Positions 26,238 to 35,206 of a DNA stretch of 64,000 nucleotides are shown here, piece after piece; position 1 is the first letter of the stretch, and every line of letters starts with the position of its first letter. Source of the DNA: CAVPWP01 sp050789285 (GTDB lineage Bacteria > Pseudomonadota > Alphaproteobacteria > Rhodobacterales > Rhodobacteraceae); the NCBI RefSeq assembly GCF_050789285.1, contig NZ_JBOUVX010000001.1:992001-1056000 (forward strand), read 5' to 3'. The notes under the pieces were generated by a model that worked only from the letters and a program-made list of their open reading frames with translations, was not told where the DNA came from and searched no databases. A program made the position numbers and the translations under genes.

Positions 26238-26478
26238 CGGTCCGATCGGGCGCCGGGCGTCGTTCCGGGCAGGCCGGGCTGACTTCAGCGCGCAATGGGC
26301 GGGGTGTCGCCCCTGGCGTTCCCGAACGCCCGGCGCGGTTCCCCGCAATCGATCAATCTGCCGCGACCGGCCGGGGATCTCTGCGACCAACGGGAAAGCG
26401 GCTTGAGCCCGGCGCGGCGCTTGCGTAGCCTTCGCCGTGGCGGGGCCGACCCGTCCGACCGTGAAGGAGACCCCGGCG

Positions 26479-26964
26479 ATGGAATGGATCGTGCGCGCGT
26501 CCGCAGCCCACCCCGAGGTCCGGTTCGCGGAGGGCGAGATCCTGATCCGCGAAGGCGAGGCCACGCCCAGCCTGCATGTCCTTCTCGACGGGACCGTGTC
26601 GATCTATCGCGGCGCGGTGCGCGTGAACCGCACCAGCGTTCCGGGCGCGCTTTTTGGCGAGATGTCGTCGCTCCTGTCGATTCCAAGCAGCGCCTCGGTC
26701 GTCGCCGAAGGTCCGGTGCGGGCGCTGCGGATCGTCGATGGTGGGGCTTTCCTGGCCTCGGACCCCGAGATCGCGCTGCACGCCGCACGCCTTCTGGCGC
26801 AGCGGCTTTATGACGCCACGACCTATCTGGCCGACCTGAAGGTGCAGTTCCAGGACGAGGCGTCGCATCTGGGGATGGTCGACCGGATTCTCGGCTCGCT
26901 TCTCAACCAGCAGGTCGAAGGCGCGGCCGCCCCCGATGAGACCCGCCACGACCCCAGGCTGTGA
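26479..26964 (+). CDS. Cyclic-nucleotide-binding-domain protein
   Basis: 161 residues. I chose ATG 26479, 8 bases after AAGGAG, over a GTG at 26437. Residues about 15-110 fold as a cNMP-binding barrel: VRFAEGEILIREGEATPSLHV, LLDGTVSIY, the phosphate-binding-cassette region GALFGEMSSLLS and SASVVAEGPVRALRI. A helical tail follows. No DNA-binding domain is present, so it is not a CRP-type regulator but a stand-alone sensor or partner. It converges on the phosphoesterase gene, with 3 bases between the stops. A class III adenylate cyclase lies 18 kb away at 44409. Confidence 0.87.
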   Translation: MEWIVRASAAHPEVRFAEGEILIREGEATPSLHVLLDGTVSIYRGAVRVNRTSVPGALFGEMSSLLSIPSSASVVAEGPVRALRIVDGGAFLASDPEIALHAARLLAQRLYDATTYLADLKVQFQDEASHLGMVDRILGSLLNQQVEGAAAPDETRHDPRL

Positions 26965-26967
26965 GCG

Positions 26968-27744
26968 TCAGGCCTTGAGCCAGTCCGGGACGGCGGAAAG
27001 GCTGGCATAGGGGCGTTCAGGCGTGTCGCCCATCGACACGATCTCGGCCCCGGCAAGCGAGAACCAGACGGCTTCGCCTGATTCGAGGTTGAGCGCGACA
27101 TGCGCGGGCGTCGCGCCGATCTGCTGGCCCGAGTTGAAGACCCAGGTCCGTCCGATCCGGTCGGCCCATGACCCGCCGTCGATGAAGGGCGACTGGTGAA
27201 CGTGGCCGCTCAGCACGAGGTCGGGCTGATGCGTCCCGATCCAGGCGGAAAGGTCGGCGTCTCCGAAATGGCGCTTGCCGCCCCAACTGACCGGGCTGTC
27301 CGAAGGCGGCGCGTGATAGACCCAGATCCAGCGGTCCTTGGCGATGGCGGCGTCGGCGGCAAGCTGCTGGCCGATCGCGTCGCGCGTGGCCGGGCCGTCC
27401 CACCATGGACAGACGGTGATCAGCGTCGTGCCGACCATGACCCGGCCCCAGTCCGTGACGATGCCAAGTTCGTTGAGGTCCTGCACCCAGCCGGCCACAA
27501 GCTCGCCCCGCGCGTCGTGGGTATCGAGGTCGTGATTGCCCGAACAGACGACCACGCGCGTGGTCCGCGCCAGCTCTTCCAGATAGGTGCGCACGACGAC
27601 GATCTGCGTGCGCTTCTCGACCGCCGACGAGATCTCGAGCAGGTCGCCCGCCAGCACGACAAGGTCGAAATCTGCGGACACGCTTTGCAGCCAGTCGAAC
27701 TGCTTGAGCGCATAGTGAAGATCGGCGACCAGAAGGCATTTCAT
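26968..27744 (-). CDS. Metallophosphoesterase (calcineurin-like)
   Basis: 258 residues with the full five-block dinuclear metal signature: VADLHYAL (Asp and His) at the N-terminus, VVLAGDLLEI, CSGNHDLD, VYHAPPS and LSGHVHQSP. No signal peptide or membrane segment, so cytosolic. The class includes phosphodiesterases and nucleotidases. A cNMP-binding protein is encoded next door on the opposite strand and a cyclic-nucleotide phosphodiesterase role is conceivable, but nothing in the sequence proves it. It lies 52 bases downstream of the enolase-superfamily gene and might be the last gene of that long minus-strand unit. Confidence 0.88.
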   Translation of the reverse strand: MKCLLVADLHYALKQFDWLQSVSADFDLVVLAGDLLEISSAVEKRTQIVVVRTYLEELARTTRVVVCSGNHDLDTHDARGELVAGWVQDLNELGIVTDWGRVMVGTTLITVCPWWDGPATRDAIGQQLAADAAIAKDRWIWVYHAPPSDSPVSWGGKRHFGDADLSAWIGTHQPDLVLSGHVHQSPFIDGGSWADRIGRTWVFNSGQQIGATPAHVALNLESGEAVWFSLAGAEIVSMGDTPERPYASLSAVPDWLKA

Positions 27745-27796
27745 GGCGTGACGCTAGGCGTCGGCCACGGCGCTGTCGAGGGGGTTGCTGCCGGCC

Positions 27797-29161
27797 TCAG
27801 GGCGCAAGACCCACGCCTGCAAGCGAGCCAAGCGCCACCTCGCCGTCGCGGATCGCCAGATGAACGCGGCCGGCCGCGTCGGTTCGGTAGAGATCCGGGT
27901 GGGCGGCCACCAGCGCGGCCTGGGATTTGGGCGCATAGCCCTGCATCCCGCCGCCGTGGAAATGGCCGTTGCGCTCGATGTCCGGGCAACCCAGAGTCGC
28001 CGCGATCCAGGTGTCCTGCTGCCAGGCAAGGCCAAGCTGGCAGGTCAGGTCCTCGGCGCTCAGGAACAGCGGCTGGCCGATCGACCGGCCCTGCATCACG
28101 CGCGCATGGTTGAGCAGCGCGCGCAACACGCCCTTGCATGTCTTGATCGACGTGCCGCTCCACCCCTGGCCGATGGCCGTCGCGAAGGCGCCTTCGTGGT
28201 CGTCGCTTTCGTCGATCATCAGGGGCAGCCCGACAAGGCGGGGGGCAAGGGGGGCGGCCAGCGCGGCCTCGCGCGCGAAGGGCTGTTCGATCGCGACAAG
28301 GCCGGCGCGCAGGGGCGCAAGGCCCGCGTCGGCGTCCAGCGCGTCAAGGAAGGCGGCGAAGGCCGGGGCGCCGTATTGCTCGTTGGCGTCCAGCGTGACG
28401 CGCAGGCCGGGCAGGGGGCCGATCAGGCCGGTGATGGCGCGCAGCCGCGCGATGTCGGCGTCGGGGTCGCCCTTCAGCTTCAGCTTGAAGGCGCGAATGC
28501 CGGTTTCGGCGATCACGTCCTGAAGGCATACGGGCGCGCCGTCGCGCGGATGATCCTCGGTCAGGTCGGCCCGCGACAGCGGCGCGTCGTAGCCCACGGT
28601 ATGGCGGATCGCGATGCGGTCGTGTGGGCCAAGCGCGCCAAGCGCCGTCTGGACCGCCCCGGTGCTCAGGTCGGGCGGCGCGTCTTCGGCCAGACCGAAG
28701 AGGTCGGCCCGTGCGGCAGCCGCGAAGGGCAGGCCGTGGGCGCCGCACAGCGCGTCGATCAGCGCGACCTCGAGAAGCGAGGGGCCGAAGCCGGCCGCAA
28801 GGCGGGGCGTGTCGGGGGCAAGGCGCGCGGTGGCGTCGGCCCGCAGCGCCGTCATGGCCCTGGCCAGCAGGGCCGGGCGCTGCCATACGCCGGCGGCGGC
28901 AAGGGCGGCGTCGCAGGTGGCGCGCAGATCGGCGACGGTCTGGTCGTTCGTGCGCTCGGGCCGCTTGTCGAACCAGCGCGGCACGAGCAACTGGGCCGAG
29001 CGGCCGGTGGCGCGGGTTCCGTTCGCTTCGATCTCGACTGTCGCGAAGGCCTGGTCGGTGCCGGTCACGCGGGTATCGCCGAAGCGGAACGGCAGGCGGA
29101 AGCGGACCGGGGCGTAGTCGATGCGGGCCGAAAGGATGCGAAGGGCGCGGCTGTCGGTCAT
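27797..29161 (-). CDS. Enolase-superfamily (mandelate racemase/muconate-lactonizing type) enzyme
   Basis: 454 residues, longer than the usual about 370-400. Catalytic layout: Lys-x-Lys in RAFKLKLKG (about residues 225-233), the metal ligands in TLDANEQYG (Asp), VAIEQPFAR (Glu) and MIDESDD (Asp/Glu), and Lys in TSIKTCKGVLR. This KxK/K arrangement belongs to the MLE-type subgroup (muconate lactonizing, dipeptide epimerase, o-succinylbenzoate synthase) rather than the His-Asp dyad group. It overlaps the isomerase gene by ATGA, so the two are translated together. Substrate unknown. Confidence 0.82.
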   Translation of the reverse strand: MTDSRALRILSARIDYAPVRFRLPFRFGDTRVTGTDQAFATVEIEANGTRATGRSAQLLVPRWFDKRPERTNDQTVADLRATCDAALAAAGVWQRPALLARAMTALRADATARLAPDTPRLAAGFGPSLLEVALIDALCGAHGLPFAAAARADLFGLAEDAPPDLSTGAVQTALGALGPHDRIAIRHTVGYDAPLSRADLTEDHPRDGAPVCLQDVIAETGIRAFKLKLKGDPDADIARLRAITGLIGPLPGLRVTLDANEQYGAPAFAAFLDALDADAGLAPLRAGLVAIEQPFAREAALAAPLAPRLVGLPLMIDESDDHEGAFATAIGQGWSGTSIKTCKGVLRALLNHARVMQGRSIGQPLFLSAEDLTCQLGLAWQQDTWIAATLGCPDIERNGHFHGGGMQGYAPKSQAALVAAHPDLYRTDAAGRVHLAIRDGEVALGSLAGVGLAP

Positions 29162-30000
29162 GGCGTCCGTCCAAGGGTGGAAAGATGCGCGCGCACCGTG
29201 GCCGCGCCGATGGCAAGGGTCGCGGTGCCGTTCACGGCGATCACGAAGGGCTCGATCGAGAGCGGCCCCTGCCAGCCCGCATCGGCGAGCGCGGCAAGGA
29301 TTGCATGGAAATCGTCCTGGCCCATCCCGGGCGCGCCGCGGTTCGTGTCATTGAGGTGGACATGCCCGATCAGGCCCGTGGGCAGCCAGCGGCGGATCAG
29401 GTCGGGCACCGCTTCGGCCTCGGCAAGGCCGGCTGACGACGTGTCGATCATGGTGACGAAGGCGGGATGATCGACGCGGGCGACAAGCTGGGCGGCCTCG
29501 GCCAAAGTGGTCAGGAACGGCGTCTGGTCCGGCGACAGGGCCTCGATGCAGTAGGTCAGGCCAAGGGCGCCTGCATGCTCGGCCACCGGGCGGAAGAGCC
29601 TGCCGACCCGGTCCAGAAGCGCCTCCGTCGCCTCGTCCGGCGGCGGCACGCGCTGCCGGGGCGAGCCATGGACCATCACGCTGCCGCCAAGCGCCGCGCA
29701 GATGTCGCAAAGCCGCAGCATAGCAGCCTGCGTGGCGGCGGCGCGGGCGGGATCGGTGATCGACAGGTCGGGGAAGGGCGTAAGGAGCCAGTGCAGCCCG
29801 GCGATGATCAGCCCGTGGTCGGCGGCGATACGCGCCATCCTTGCCAGCGCCGCGTCGCTGACCCCAAGGGGATCGGGGCCAAGGGTGGCCGGGGCCAGCT
29901 CGAGCCCGCCATAGCCAAGCGCCGCCGCCACCCGGCACTGTCCTTCGAAATCCAGGCCGTCGCCGGCCAGCAACTCGTTGCAGGCGACGAGCGGGCCCAT
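29158..30000 (-). CDS. Sugar phosphate isomerase/epimerase family (TIM barrel)
   Basis: 280 residues. Start ATG 30000 lies 5 bases after the TetR stop. A longer antisense frame is rejected. AP-endonuclease-2-like TIM barrel: GYGGLELAPATLG near the start, ADHGLIIAGLHWLL, YCIEALSPDQTPFLTT (metal Glu), VTMIDTSSAG (Asp), LIGHVHLNDTNRG (His) and LSIEPFVI (Glu) supply the expected metal site. Family members isomerise or epimerise sugars and inosose. It lies between the TetR regulator and the enolase-type enzyme in one operon. Confidence 0.87.
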   Translation of the reverse strand: MGPLVACNELLAGDGLDFEGQCRVAAALGYGGLELAPATLGPDPLGVSDAALARMARIAADHGLIIAGLHWLLTPFPDLSITDPARAAATQAAMLRLCDICAALGGSVMVHGSPRQRVPPPDEATEALLDRVGRLFRPVAEHAGALGLTYCIEALSPDQTPFLTTLAEAAQLVARVDHPAFVTMIDTSSAGLAEAEAVPDLIRRWLPTGLIGHVHLNDTNRGAPGMGQDDFHAILAALADAGWQGPLSIEPFVIAVNGTATLAIGAATVRAHLSTLGRTP

Positions 30001-30005
30001 CCCGC

Positions 30006-30668
30006 TCAGGTCTTTCGCTCGAGCCAGGCCAGAACGATGTCGGCCGCGCGCAGGGCATGGTCGCGCAGGGTCTCGGGCGTGAACTCGACCCCGAAGACGG
30101 CGGCCAGCGTGAACCGGTTCGACACCGGAAAATAGCACAGCGACGCGATGTAGATGTACAGCGTCACCGGGGTCACGTCGTCGCGGAAGCGTCCTTCGGC
30201 CACGCCGCGTTCCAGCACGCGGCCCAGCTTTTCCAGAAGCTTCGACTGCACCTCGCGTCGGTCCTCGAGCTTCGAGATCGTGGCGCCGTGGCGCAGGTTC
30301 TCGGTGTTGAGCATCGTGATGAACCAGGGGTTCGTGCGGAAATGCTCCATCGTGAAGGTGCACAGTTCGCGGATCGCCGTGGCGGGGTCGAGCGCGTCGA
30401 GGTCAAGCGCCATCTCGCCCGAGCGGATCTGGACATAGGCCTCGCGCAGGGCGACGGCGTAAAGCTCGTCCTTGTCGCCGAAGTAGTCGTAGAGAAGCGG
30501 TTTGCTGACCCCGGCCTTCGCGGCGATCCGGTCGATCCGGGCCCCGTCGAAGCCGACGCTCGAGAATTCGTCGAGGGCCGCGTGCAGGATCGCGGCGCGC
30601 GAGGCGTCGGCATTGCGCACGCCGCGCTTCTTCTTGGCGACAGGGCGCAGGGAACTTGAGATCGGCAC
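30006..30668 (-). CDS. TetR-family transcriptional regulator
   Basis: 220 residues. I prefer GTG 30668, 9 bases after AGAGGAG, over an upstream codon at 30713. Helix-turn-helix at about 20-65: AALDEFSSVGFDGARIDRIA and AGVSKPLLYDYFGDKDELY. The C-terminal helical domain (about 90-215) would bind the inducer. It lies in the middle of the minus-strand catabolic unit, between tctA (51-bp gap) and the isomerase. Operator-like palindromes of TetR type occur at 33877-33894 (before tctC) and 36391-36410 (before the Gfo/Idh gene), so it probably represses both transcripts. Confidence 0.9.
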   Translation of the reverse strand: MPISSSLRPVAKKKRGVRNADASRAAILHAALDEFSSVGFDGARIDRIAAKAGVSKPLLYDYFGDKDELYAVALREAYVQIRSGEMALDLDALDPATAIRELCTFTMEHFRTNPWFITMLNTENLRHGATISKLEDRREVQSKLLEKLGRVLERGVAEGRFRDDVTPVTLYIYIASLCYFPVSNRFTLAAVFGVEFTPETLRDHALRAADIVLAWLERKT

Positions 30669-30719
30669 GGTTGGCTGCTCCTCTTTTCCTGCCCTATGGA
30701 CCTGTCCCGGCACGCGGCG

Positions 30720-32243
30720 TCAATGCCCCCCGGTGTCCGGGGCCGTGCGGCGCCTGCGCCGAAACAGCCCACGCACGGCGGGAATGCTGAAGACGATCGT
30801 CACAAGGATCAGGATCGCGAAACCGGCCGAGATGGGCCGGGTGAAGAAGGGCGACAGGTCCCCGTCGCTCAGCGTGAGGCCCCGGCGCAGCGACTTGTCG
30901 AGCAGATCGCCCAGGATGATGCCCAGAACCAGCGGCGCCATCGGATAGTCGAGGCGGCGCAGGACATAGCCGATCAGCCCGAAGGCCAGCATCACCCATA
31001 CGTCGAAGAGCCGCTGGGTCAGGGCGAAGGGCCCGATCACGCACATGACGAAGACCACGGGCATGAGCCAGCTGCGCGGGACCCGCAGCACCTGGATGAA
31101 AAGCGGCGTCAGAGCCAGGCCGAAGACAAGGATCGCGACGGTCGCGAAGACCAGCATGACCGCCACGCGATAGATGAAGTCCGGCTGGTCGAACATGATC
31201 ATCGGGCCGGGCCGGACGCCATGGATGTAAAGCGCCGCGATCAGAACGGCCGCCGCAGCGGACCCCGGGATGCCCAGCGTCAGCGTCGGGATGAGCGATC
31301 CGGGCACCACCGCGCTGTTGCCGGTTTCGGCGGCGGTCAGCCCCTCGACGCTGCCCTTGCCGAAGTCCGCGCGCTCGGGCGAGGTACGCTTGGCGGCGGC
31401 ATAGCTGCCCCAGGCGCCGATATCCTCGCCCACGCCGGGGATGATGCCGATGCTGGTGCCGATCGCGCCCGACCGCACGATCGTTCCCTTGTAGCGCCAG
31501 GCGCGGTTCCACAACTCGCGCAGGCGGACAGGCTCGGGCTTGCGGTCGGTCACTTCGGCGGCGGGGCGGGTCATCGTGAACAGGATCTCGGCAAAGCCGA
31601 AGGCGCCGACCATGGCGGGGATCAGCCCGATGCCGCCGTTCAGCTCGGGAAAGCCCATGTTGAAGCGGATGTGCGAATGGATGCCGTCGCTGCCGATCAT
31701 CGCGACCGACAGGCCGATCACGCCGGCAAGATACCCCTTCACTGGCGATCCCGCCTGGGTCAGCTGGCCCGAGATGATGATCCCGAACAGCGCAAGCCAA
31801 AAGAACTCGAACGACCCGAAGTTGAGCGCGGCCTCGGCCAGGGGCGGGGCCAGCACGATCAGCAGGACGATGCCCACGAGGGTGCCAAGCGCCGAGCCCA
31901 TCGTCGCCACCCCAAGCGCCAGACCTGCCTTGCCCTGCTTGGCAAGCGGAAACCCGTCAAGCGTTGAGGCCGCGCTGGCGGGCGTGCCGGGGATGTTCAG
32001 AAGGATGGCGCTGCGCGAGCCGCCATAGATCGCACCCACGTACATGCAGATCAGGACAAGGATCGCCGCGTCGCGGTCAAGCGAATAGGTCAGCGTGGTC
32101 AGAAGCGCCACGCCCATGGTGGCGGTCAGGCCGGGCAGGGCGCCCACGAAGATACCCAGAAGCGTCGCCCAGACGACGTGAAACAGCATCGTCGGCGCAA
32201 GGAAGTCGGCGAAGGCCCCGCCCAGGGTCGCAAGCACCCCCAT
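30720..32243 (-). CDS. tctA: Tripartite tricarboxylate transporter, large permease TctA
   Basis: 507 residues, the normal length, with about 11-12 membrane helices. Start ATG 32243 overlaps the tctB stop (TGATG). The family signatures are clear: ALPGLTATMGVALLTTLTY near the N-terminus, YGGSRSAILLNIPGTPAS (about 57-74) and LTLGIPGSAAAAVLIAAL in the second half repeat. It couples ion flow to uptake of the ligand bound by TctC (tricarboxylates or other carboxylic acids in related systems). Confidence 0.95.
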   Translation of the reverse strand: MGVLATLGGAFADFLAPTMLFHVVWATLLGIFVGALPGLTATMGVALLTTLTYSLDRDAAILVLICMYVGAIYGGSRSAILLNIPGTPASAASTLDGFPLAKQGKAGLALGVATMGSALGTLVGIVLLIVLAPPLAEAALNFGSFEFFWLALFGIIISGQLTQAGSPVKGYLAGVIGLSVAMIGSDGIHSHIRFNMGFPELNGGIGLIPAMVGAFGFAEILFTMTRPAAEVTDRKPEPVRLRELWNRAWRYKGTIVRSGAIGTSIGIIPGVGEDIGAWGSYAAAKRTSPERADFGKGSVEGLTAAETGNSAVVPGSLIPTLTLGIPGSAAAAVLIAALYIHGVRPGPMIMFDQPDFIYRVAVMLVFATVAILVFGLALTPLFIQVLRVPRSWLMPVVFVMCVIGPFALTQRLFDVWVMLAFGLIGYVLRRLDYPMAPLVLGIILGDLLDKSLRRGLTLSDGDLSPFFTRPISAGFAILILVTIVFSIPAVRGLFRRRRRTAPDTGGH

Positions 32244-32770
32244 CACGGCAACCTCACCAGGAAGGCCTTCTCGAACAGGATCGAGATCGCGCCGCCCATC
32301 ACCACCGCGAAGAGGGCGATGGCAGCCAGGCGCAGCGCCTTCCGGCGCGAGGCAAGGTCGGGCGCGGCGTCGAAAAGCGATGTGAAGACCCCGATGAAAA
32401 GGCTTGAGGCCAGCCAGAAATGGACATTTCCGACAAGGACAAGGGCATAGAACAGGCACAGCCCGCCCACCGCCGCAAGGCGCCGGATCTCGTCGCGCGC
32501 GAAGTCGCCGTCGTCGCCCGTTGCAGCGGCGCCCGTTGCAGCGGCGCCGGTGGTCGTGCCGGTCGGTGCGCGGCGCAGCCCGATCAGCAGCAAGACCGAC
32601 ATGCCCGACATCACCGCGCCCAGGATCATCGGCACGAGGCCCGGAAAGCTGGCCGGATGAATGTGGCGGTTCTCGAGCCGGTCCATCGTCAGACCGCCCG
32701 TGAACAGCGCGATCCCGATGGTCAGAAGGATGAGGGCGACGCCGATATCGGCCGCGCGCTTGGTCAGCAC
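32243..32770 (-). CDS. tctB: Tripartite tricarboxylate transporter, small subunit TctB
   Basis: 175 residues with four predicted membrane helices (ADIGVALILLTIGIALFTGG, ILGAVMSGMSVLLLIGL, LAAVGGLCLFYALVLVG, LAAIALFAVVMGGAISILF). The opening with RHIHPASFPGLVPMILG is typical of TctB. The cytoplasmic loop between helices 2 and 3 holds an Ala/Thr/Gly-rich stretch coded by a 15-bp tandem duplication (32517-32546). It is translationally coupled to tctA. Confidence 0.92.
   Translation of the reverse strand: MLTKRAADIGVALILLTIGIALFTGGLTMDRLENRHIHPASFPGLVPMILGAVMSGMSVLLLIGLRRAPTGTTTGAAATGAAATGDDGDFARDEIRRLAAVGGLCLFYALVLVGNVHFWLASSLFIGVFTSLFDAAPDLASRRKALRLAAIALFAVVMGGAISILFEKAFLVRLP
32517..32546. repeat. 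15-bp perfect tandem duplication inside tctB
   Basis: CCCGTTGCAGCGGCG occurs twice head to tail. It adds a repeated five-residue unit (AATGA-like) to a loop of TctB and keeps the frame, as expected of replication slippage. Confidence 0.8.
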
Positions 32771-32794
32771 GTCAAGGCTCTCCCCGGTTGTGAT

Positions 32795-32821
32795 GCGGGG
32801 CCGGCGTGAGGCCGGCCCCGC
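32795..32821 (-). promoter_or_regulatory. Intercistronic hairpin between tctC and tctB
   Basis: GCGGGGCCGGC-GTGAG-GCCGGCCCCGC, an 11-bp perfect stem, 29 bases after the tctC stop. No T-run follows on the minus strand. Probably a transcript-stabilising or attenuating structure that keeps TctC more abundant than the membrane subunits. Confidence 0.6.
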
Positions 32822-32850
32822 GTGTCATGCGAAAGGGCAGGCGCTGCGGC

Positions 32851-33864
32851 CTACTCGCAGGTGATGCCGAACTCGGACGGGTCGCGCACGGCTTCGCCTC
32901 GGCCCTTGAGCGCGCAGGCTTCGCCCGCGATGACCGGCATCGCCGCGGCCATGGCGCCTTCGCCGAAGCTCGGGGCGAAGATCGCGCCGCGTTCGCGGGC
33001 ATAGGACTGAAGCTCGGGCGAGGTCATGATCCGCTCTTCCCAAACCTTCGACACGGTCGCATAGACCTCGGCGGGCGCGCCCTTCGGGATAAGGATGCCG
33101 AAGTAGTCCGACGCCACCTCCATGTCGGGGATGAATTCGGTGATCGGCGGCACCGGGTCGAGGCCCTCGATCTCAAGCGGGGTCGATGCCAGAACGGCCA
33201 GTGGGCGCACGCGTCCGGCGCGGACCATCTCGGTCTGCTCGACCGCAAGCTGCGTGGTCGCGACCACTTCGCCCGAGGCCGTCGCGGTCACCGCCGGCGC
33301 GCCGCCGTCATAGGTGACCATGCGCGCGCCAAGCGCGCCGCCCATCGCGTCGTTGATCGCCGCCAGCGCCATGCCGCCCGACGAGGTCACGCCGGCGGTG
33401 CCGACAGTGACATCCGAACCCTTCATCGCCTCGAGCAGTTCGCCGAAGTTCTGGTAGGGGGCGTCGACGTTCACGCTGACCATCGGCACGTTGGCGACGT
33501 GCAGGTAGATCTCGTAGTCGTCGATGCTGGTGTTCTCGAGCAGGCCCGAGATCGCGTAGGTCGCGTTGTTGGCGACCGCGTTCGCGGTCCAGGTGTAGCC
33601 ATCGCGGGGCGCGTCGAGCGCGGCCTGCGTGCCGATCGAGCCCGAGGCCCCCGGCTGGTTGACGACCACGACCGGCACGCCCAGTGCCTCTTCCAGGATC
33701 GGGGCGACGACGCGGGTGACCTGGTCGGTCGATCCGCCCGCCGACCAGGGCACGATGATGTTGATCGGGCGGTCCGGGGTCCACTCCTGCGCGACGGCGG
33801 CGCCGCCGGCGAACGAGGTGAAGACTGCCAGGGCAACGCCCTGCAACAGGTGACGACGGTTCAT
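32851..33864 (-). CDS. tctC: TctC/Bug-family periplasmic binding protein
   Basis: 337 residues. Start ATG 33864 follows GGGAGGAG. Signal peptide about 1-26 (NRRHLLQGVALAVF, cleavage after AAVAQ). The RR suggests possible Tat export, though it lacks the full motif. Bug hallmarks: INIIVPWSAGGSTDQVTR (about 36-53), VVVNQPGASGSIGTQAAL and DGYTWTANAVAN. These proteins clamp carboxylated ligands through two water-mediated contacts. The ligand is unknown. A TetR-like palindrome lies just upstream. Confidence 0.94.
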   Translation of the reverse strand: MNRRHLLQGVALAVFTSFAGGAAVAQEWTPDRPINIIVPWSAGGSTDQVTRVVAPILEEALGVPVVVVNQPGASGSIGTQAALDAPRDGYTWTANAVANNATYAISGLLENTSIDDYEIYLHVANVPMVSVNVDAPYQNFGELLEAMKGSDVTVGTAGVTSSGGMALAAINDAMGGALGARMVTYDGGAPAVTATASGEVVATTQLAVEQTEMVRAGRVRPLAVLASTPLEIEGLDPVPPITEFIPDMEVASDYFGILIPKGAPAEVYATVSKVWEERIMTSPELQSYARERGAIFAPSFGEGAMAAAMPVIAGEACALKGRGEAVRDPSEFGITCE

Positions 33865-33876
33865 GAGGCTCCTCCC

Positions 33877-33894
33877 AAGTTACCTACTGGTAGG
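33877..33894. promoter_or_regulatory. TetR-type operator candidate before tctC
   Basis: AAGTTACCTACTGGTAGG contains the palindrome CCTAC-TG-GTAGG (33883-33894), 19 bases upstream of the tctC start. The GTTACYTACT half is shared with the site at 36391. Inferred target of the TetR protein at 30006-30668. Confidence 0.5.
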
Positions 33895-34042
33895 CTAGGT
33901 TGCCGAAGGGTTAAGTGTCAAGGGCTCGTTTTTATTTGTTTACAGTCGGTTATGTGGCGGTTCAGGCGGGCGGGCGAATGCCGGAAAGGCCCCCCTTTCG
34001 GAAGGCTTGCGCTGGGCGGTCGGGGTCTGGCGTGGCCGCGCG

Positions 34043-35203
34043 TCAGCCGGCGACGCCCCGAACCGCCATCGCCGCCGCCGCGCGCCGTGCGGCCAGGTCG
34101 GGGTCGGGGAACAGGCCCGCCGCGCTGCCCAGCCGCACGATGTCGGCCAGATGCAGGGTCGAGCGCGCGCTTTCCTGCCCGCCCAGCATCGTGAAATGGT
34201 CCTGGTGGCCGTTGAGATAGGCCAGGAAGACCACCCCGGTCTTGTAAAAGCGCGTGGGCGCCTGGAAGACATGGCGCGACAGCGGCACCGTGGGATCGAA
34301 GGCGGCGCGATAGGCCGCGCGGTCACCCGTGGCAAGCGCGGACAAGGCCCGCGCGGCCGCCCCGGCGATCGGATCGAAGATCCCCAGAAGCGCGTGCGAG
34401 AAGCCCGTTGCATCGCCTTCGATCAGGTCGGGGTAGTTGAAGTCGTCGCCGGTGTACATCCGCACGCCTTCGGGCAGGCGGCGGCGCATCGCCACCTCCT
34501 TTTCCGCCGAGAGAAGCGAGATCTTGATGCCGTCGACCTTCGCGGCATTGGCCGCGATCACGTCAAGGCAGGCGTCCATCGCTGCGGCGTGGTCGGCCGA
34601 TCCCCAATAGCCTTTCAGCGCGGGGTCGAACATCTCGCCCAGCCAGTGCAGGATCGCGGGCTGCGCCAGCCCTGACAGCACCCGATCATAGACGCGCTGG
34701 TAGTCCTCGGGTCCGCGCGCGATCGCCGCCAGCGCGCGCGAGGCCATCAGGATCACGCGCCCGCCGGTGGCCTCGACCGCCTCGCACTGGTGCTCGTAGG
34801 CCGCGATCACGTCGTCGATCGAAAGGTCGGGTGCGGGGGCCAGGTGATCGGTGCCCGCGCCGCAGGCGATGAGGTGCCCATCCGCCTTCGCTTCCGCCAC
34901 GCTGCGCCGGATCAGGTCAAGCGAGGTGGGCCAGTCCATCCCCATGCCGCGCTGCGCGGTGTCCATCGCCTCGGCCACGCCGAACCCCAGCGACCAGAGG
35001 TGGCGGCGAAAGGCCAGAGTCCGGTCCCAGTCGACCGCGCAATCCAGCCAGGGCGAGGCGTCGGCCAGCGGATCGGCCACGACATGCGCCGCGGCATAGG
35101 CCGTGCGTGTCCACGGGGCAGCGCCGGGGGTGGGGGTGGGACCGGCGGCGATCTCGAAGGTCTCGAGGTGGCGGTCGGCGGTGGGAAGGATCACGCGTGC
35201 CAT
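34043..35203 (-). CDS. DUF993 / dihydrodipicolinate-synthase-family protein
   Basis: 386 residues, typical length for this family. The C-terminal block SRHVFQAPTRFYKTGVVFLA followed by LNGHQDHFTMLGG and the central ILHWLGEMFDPALKGYWG are characteristic of DUF993, a distant aldolase-type TIM barrel of the DapA superfamily, with a candidate Schiff-base Lys in VDGIKISLLSAEKE. It follows the Gfo/Idh gene by 3 bases. The two genes form a pair met in sugar catabolism clusters. Reaction unproven, with a retro-aldol or dehydration step on an oxidised sugar inferred. Confidence 0.85.
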   Translation of the reverse strand: MARVILPTADRHLETFEIAAGPTPTPGAAPWTRTAYAAAHVVADPLADASPWLDCAVDWDRTLAFRRHLWSLGFGVAEAMDTAQRGMGMDWPTSLDLIRRSVAEAKADGHLIACGAGTDHLAPAPDLSIDDVIAAYEHQCEAVEATGGRVILMASRALAAIARGPEDYQRVYDRVLSGLAQPAILHWLGEMFDPALKGYWGSADHAAAMDACLDVIAANAAKVDGIKISLLSAEKEVAMRRRLPEGVRMYTGDDFNYPDLIEGDATGFSHALLGIFDPIAGAAARALSALATGDRAAYRAAFDPTVPLSRHVFQAPTRFYKTGVVFLAYLNGHQDHFTMLGGQESARSTLHLADIVRLGSAAGLFPDPDLAARRAAAAMAVRGVAG

Positions 35204-35206
35204 GGC

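Noticed and set aside
27785..29470. Long plus-strand frame (561 codons) opposite the enolase-type gene
   Set aside because: Antisense shadow caused by high GC. The minus-strand frame has clear family motifs, and the plus frame has a composition rich in Arg/Gly with no domain.
29158..30363. Extending the isomerase gene upstream to 30363
   Set aside because: It would lie antisense-in-register over the TetR gene on the same strand in another frame. The TIM-barrel N-terminus begins at ATG 30000.
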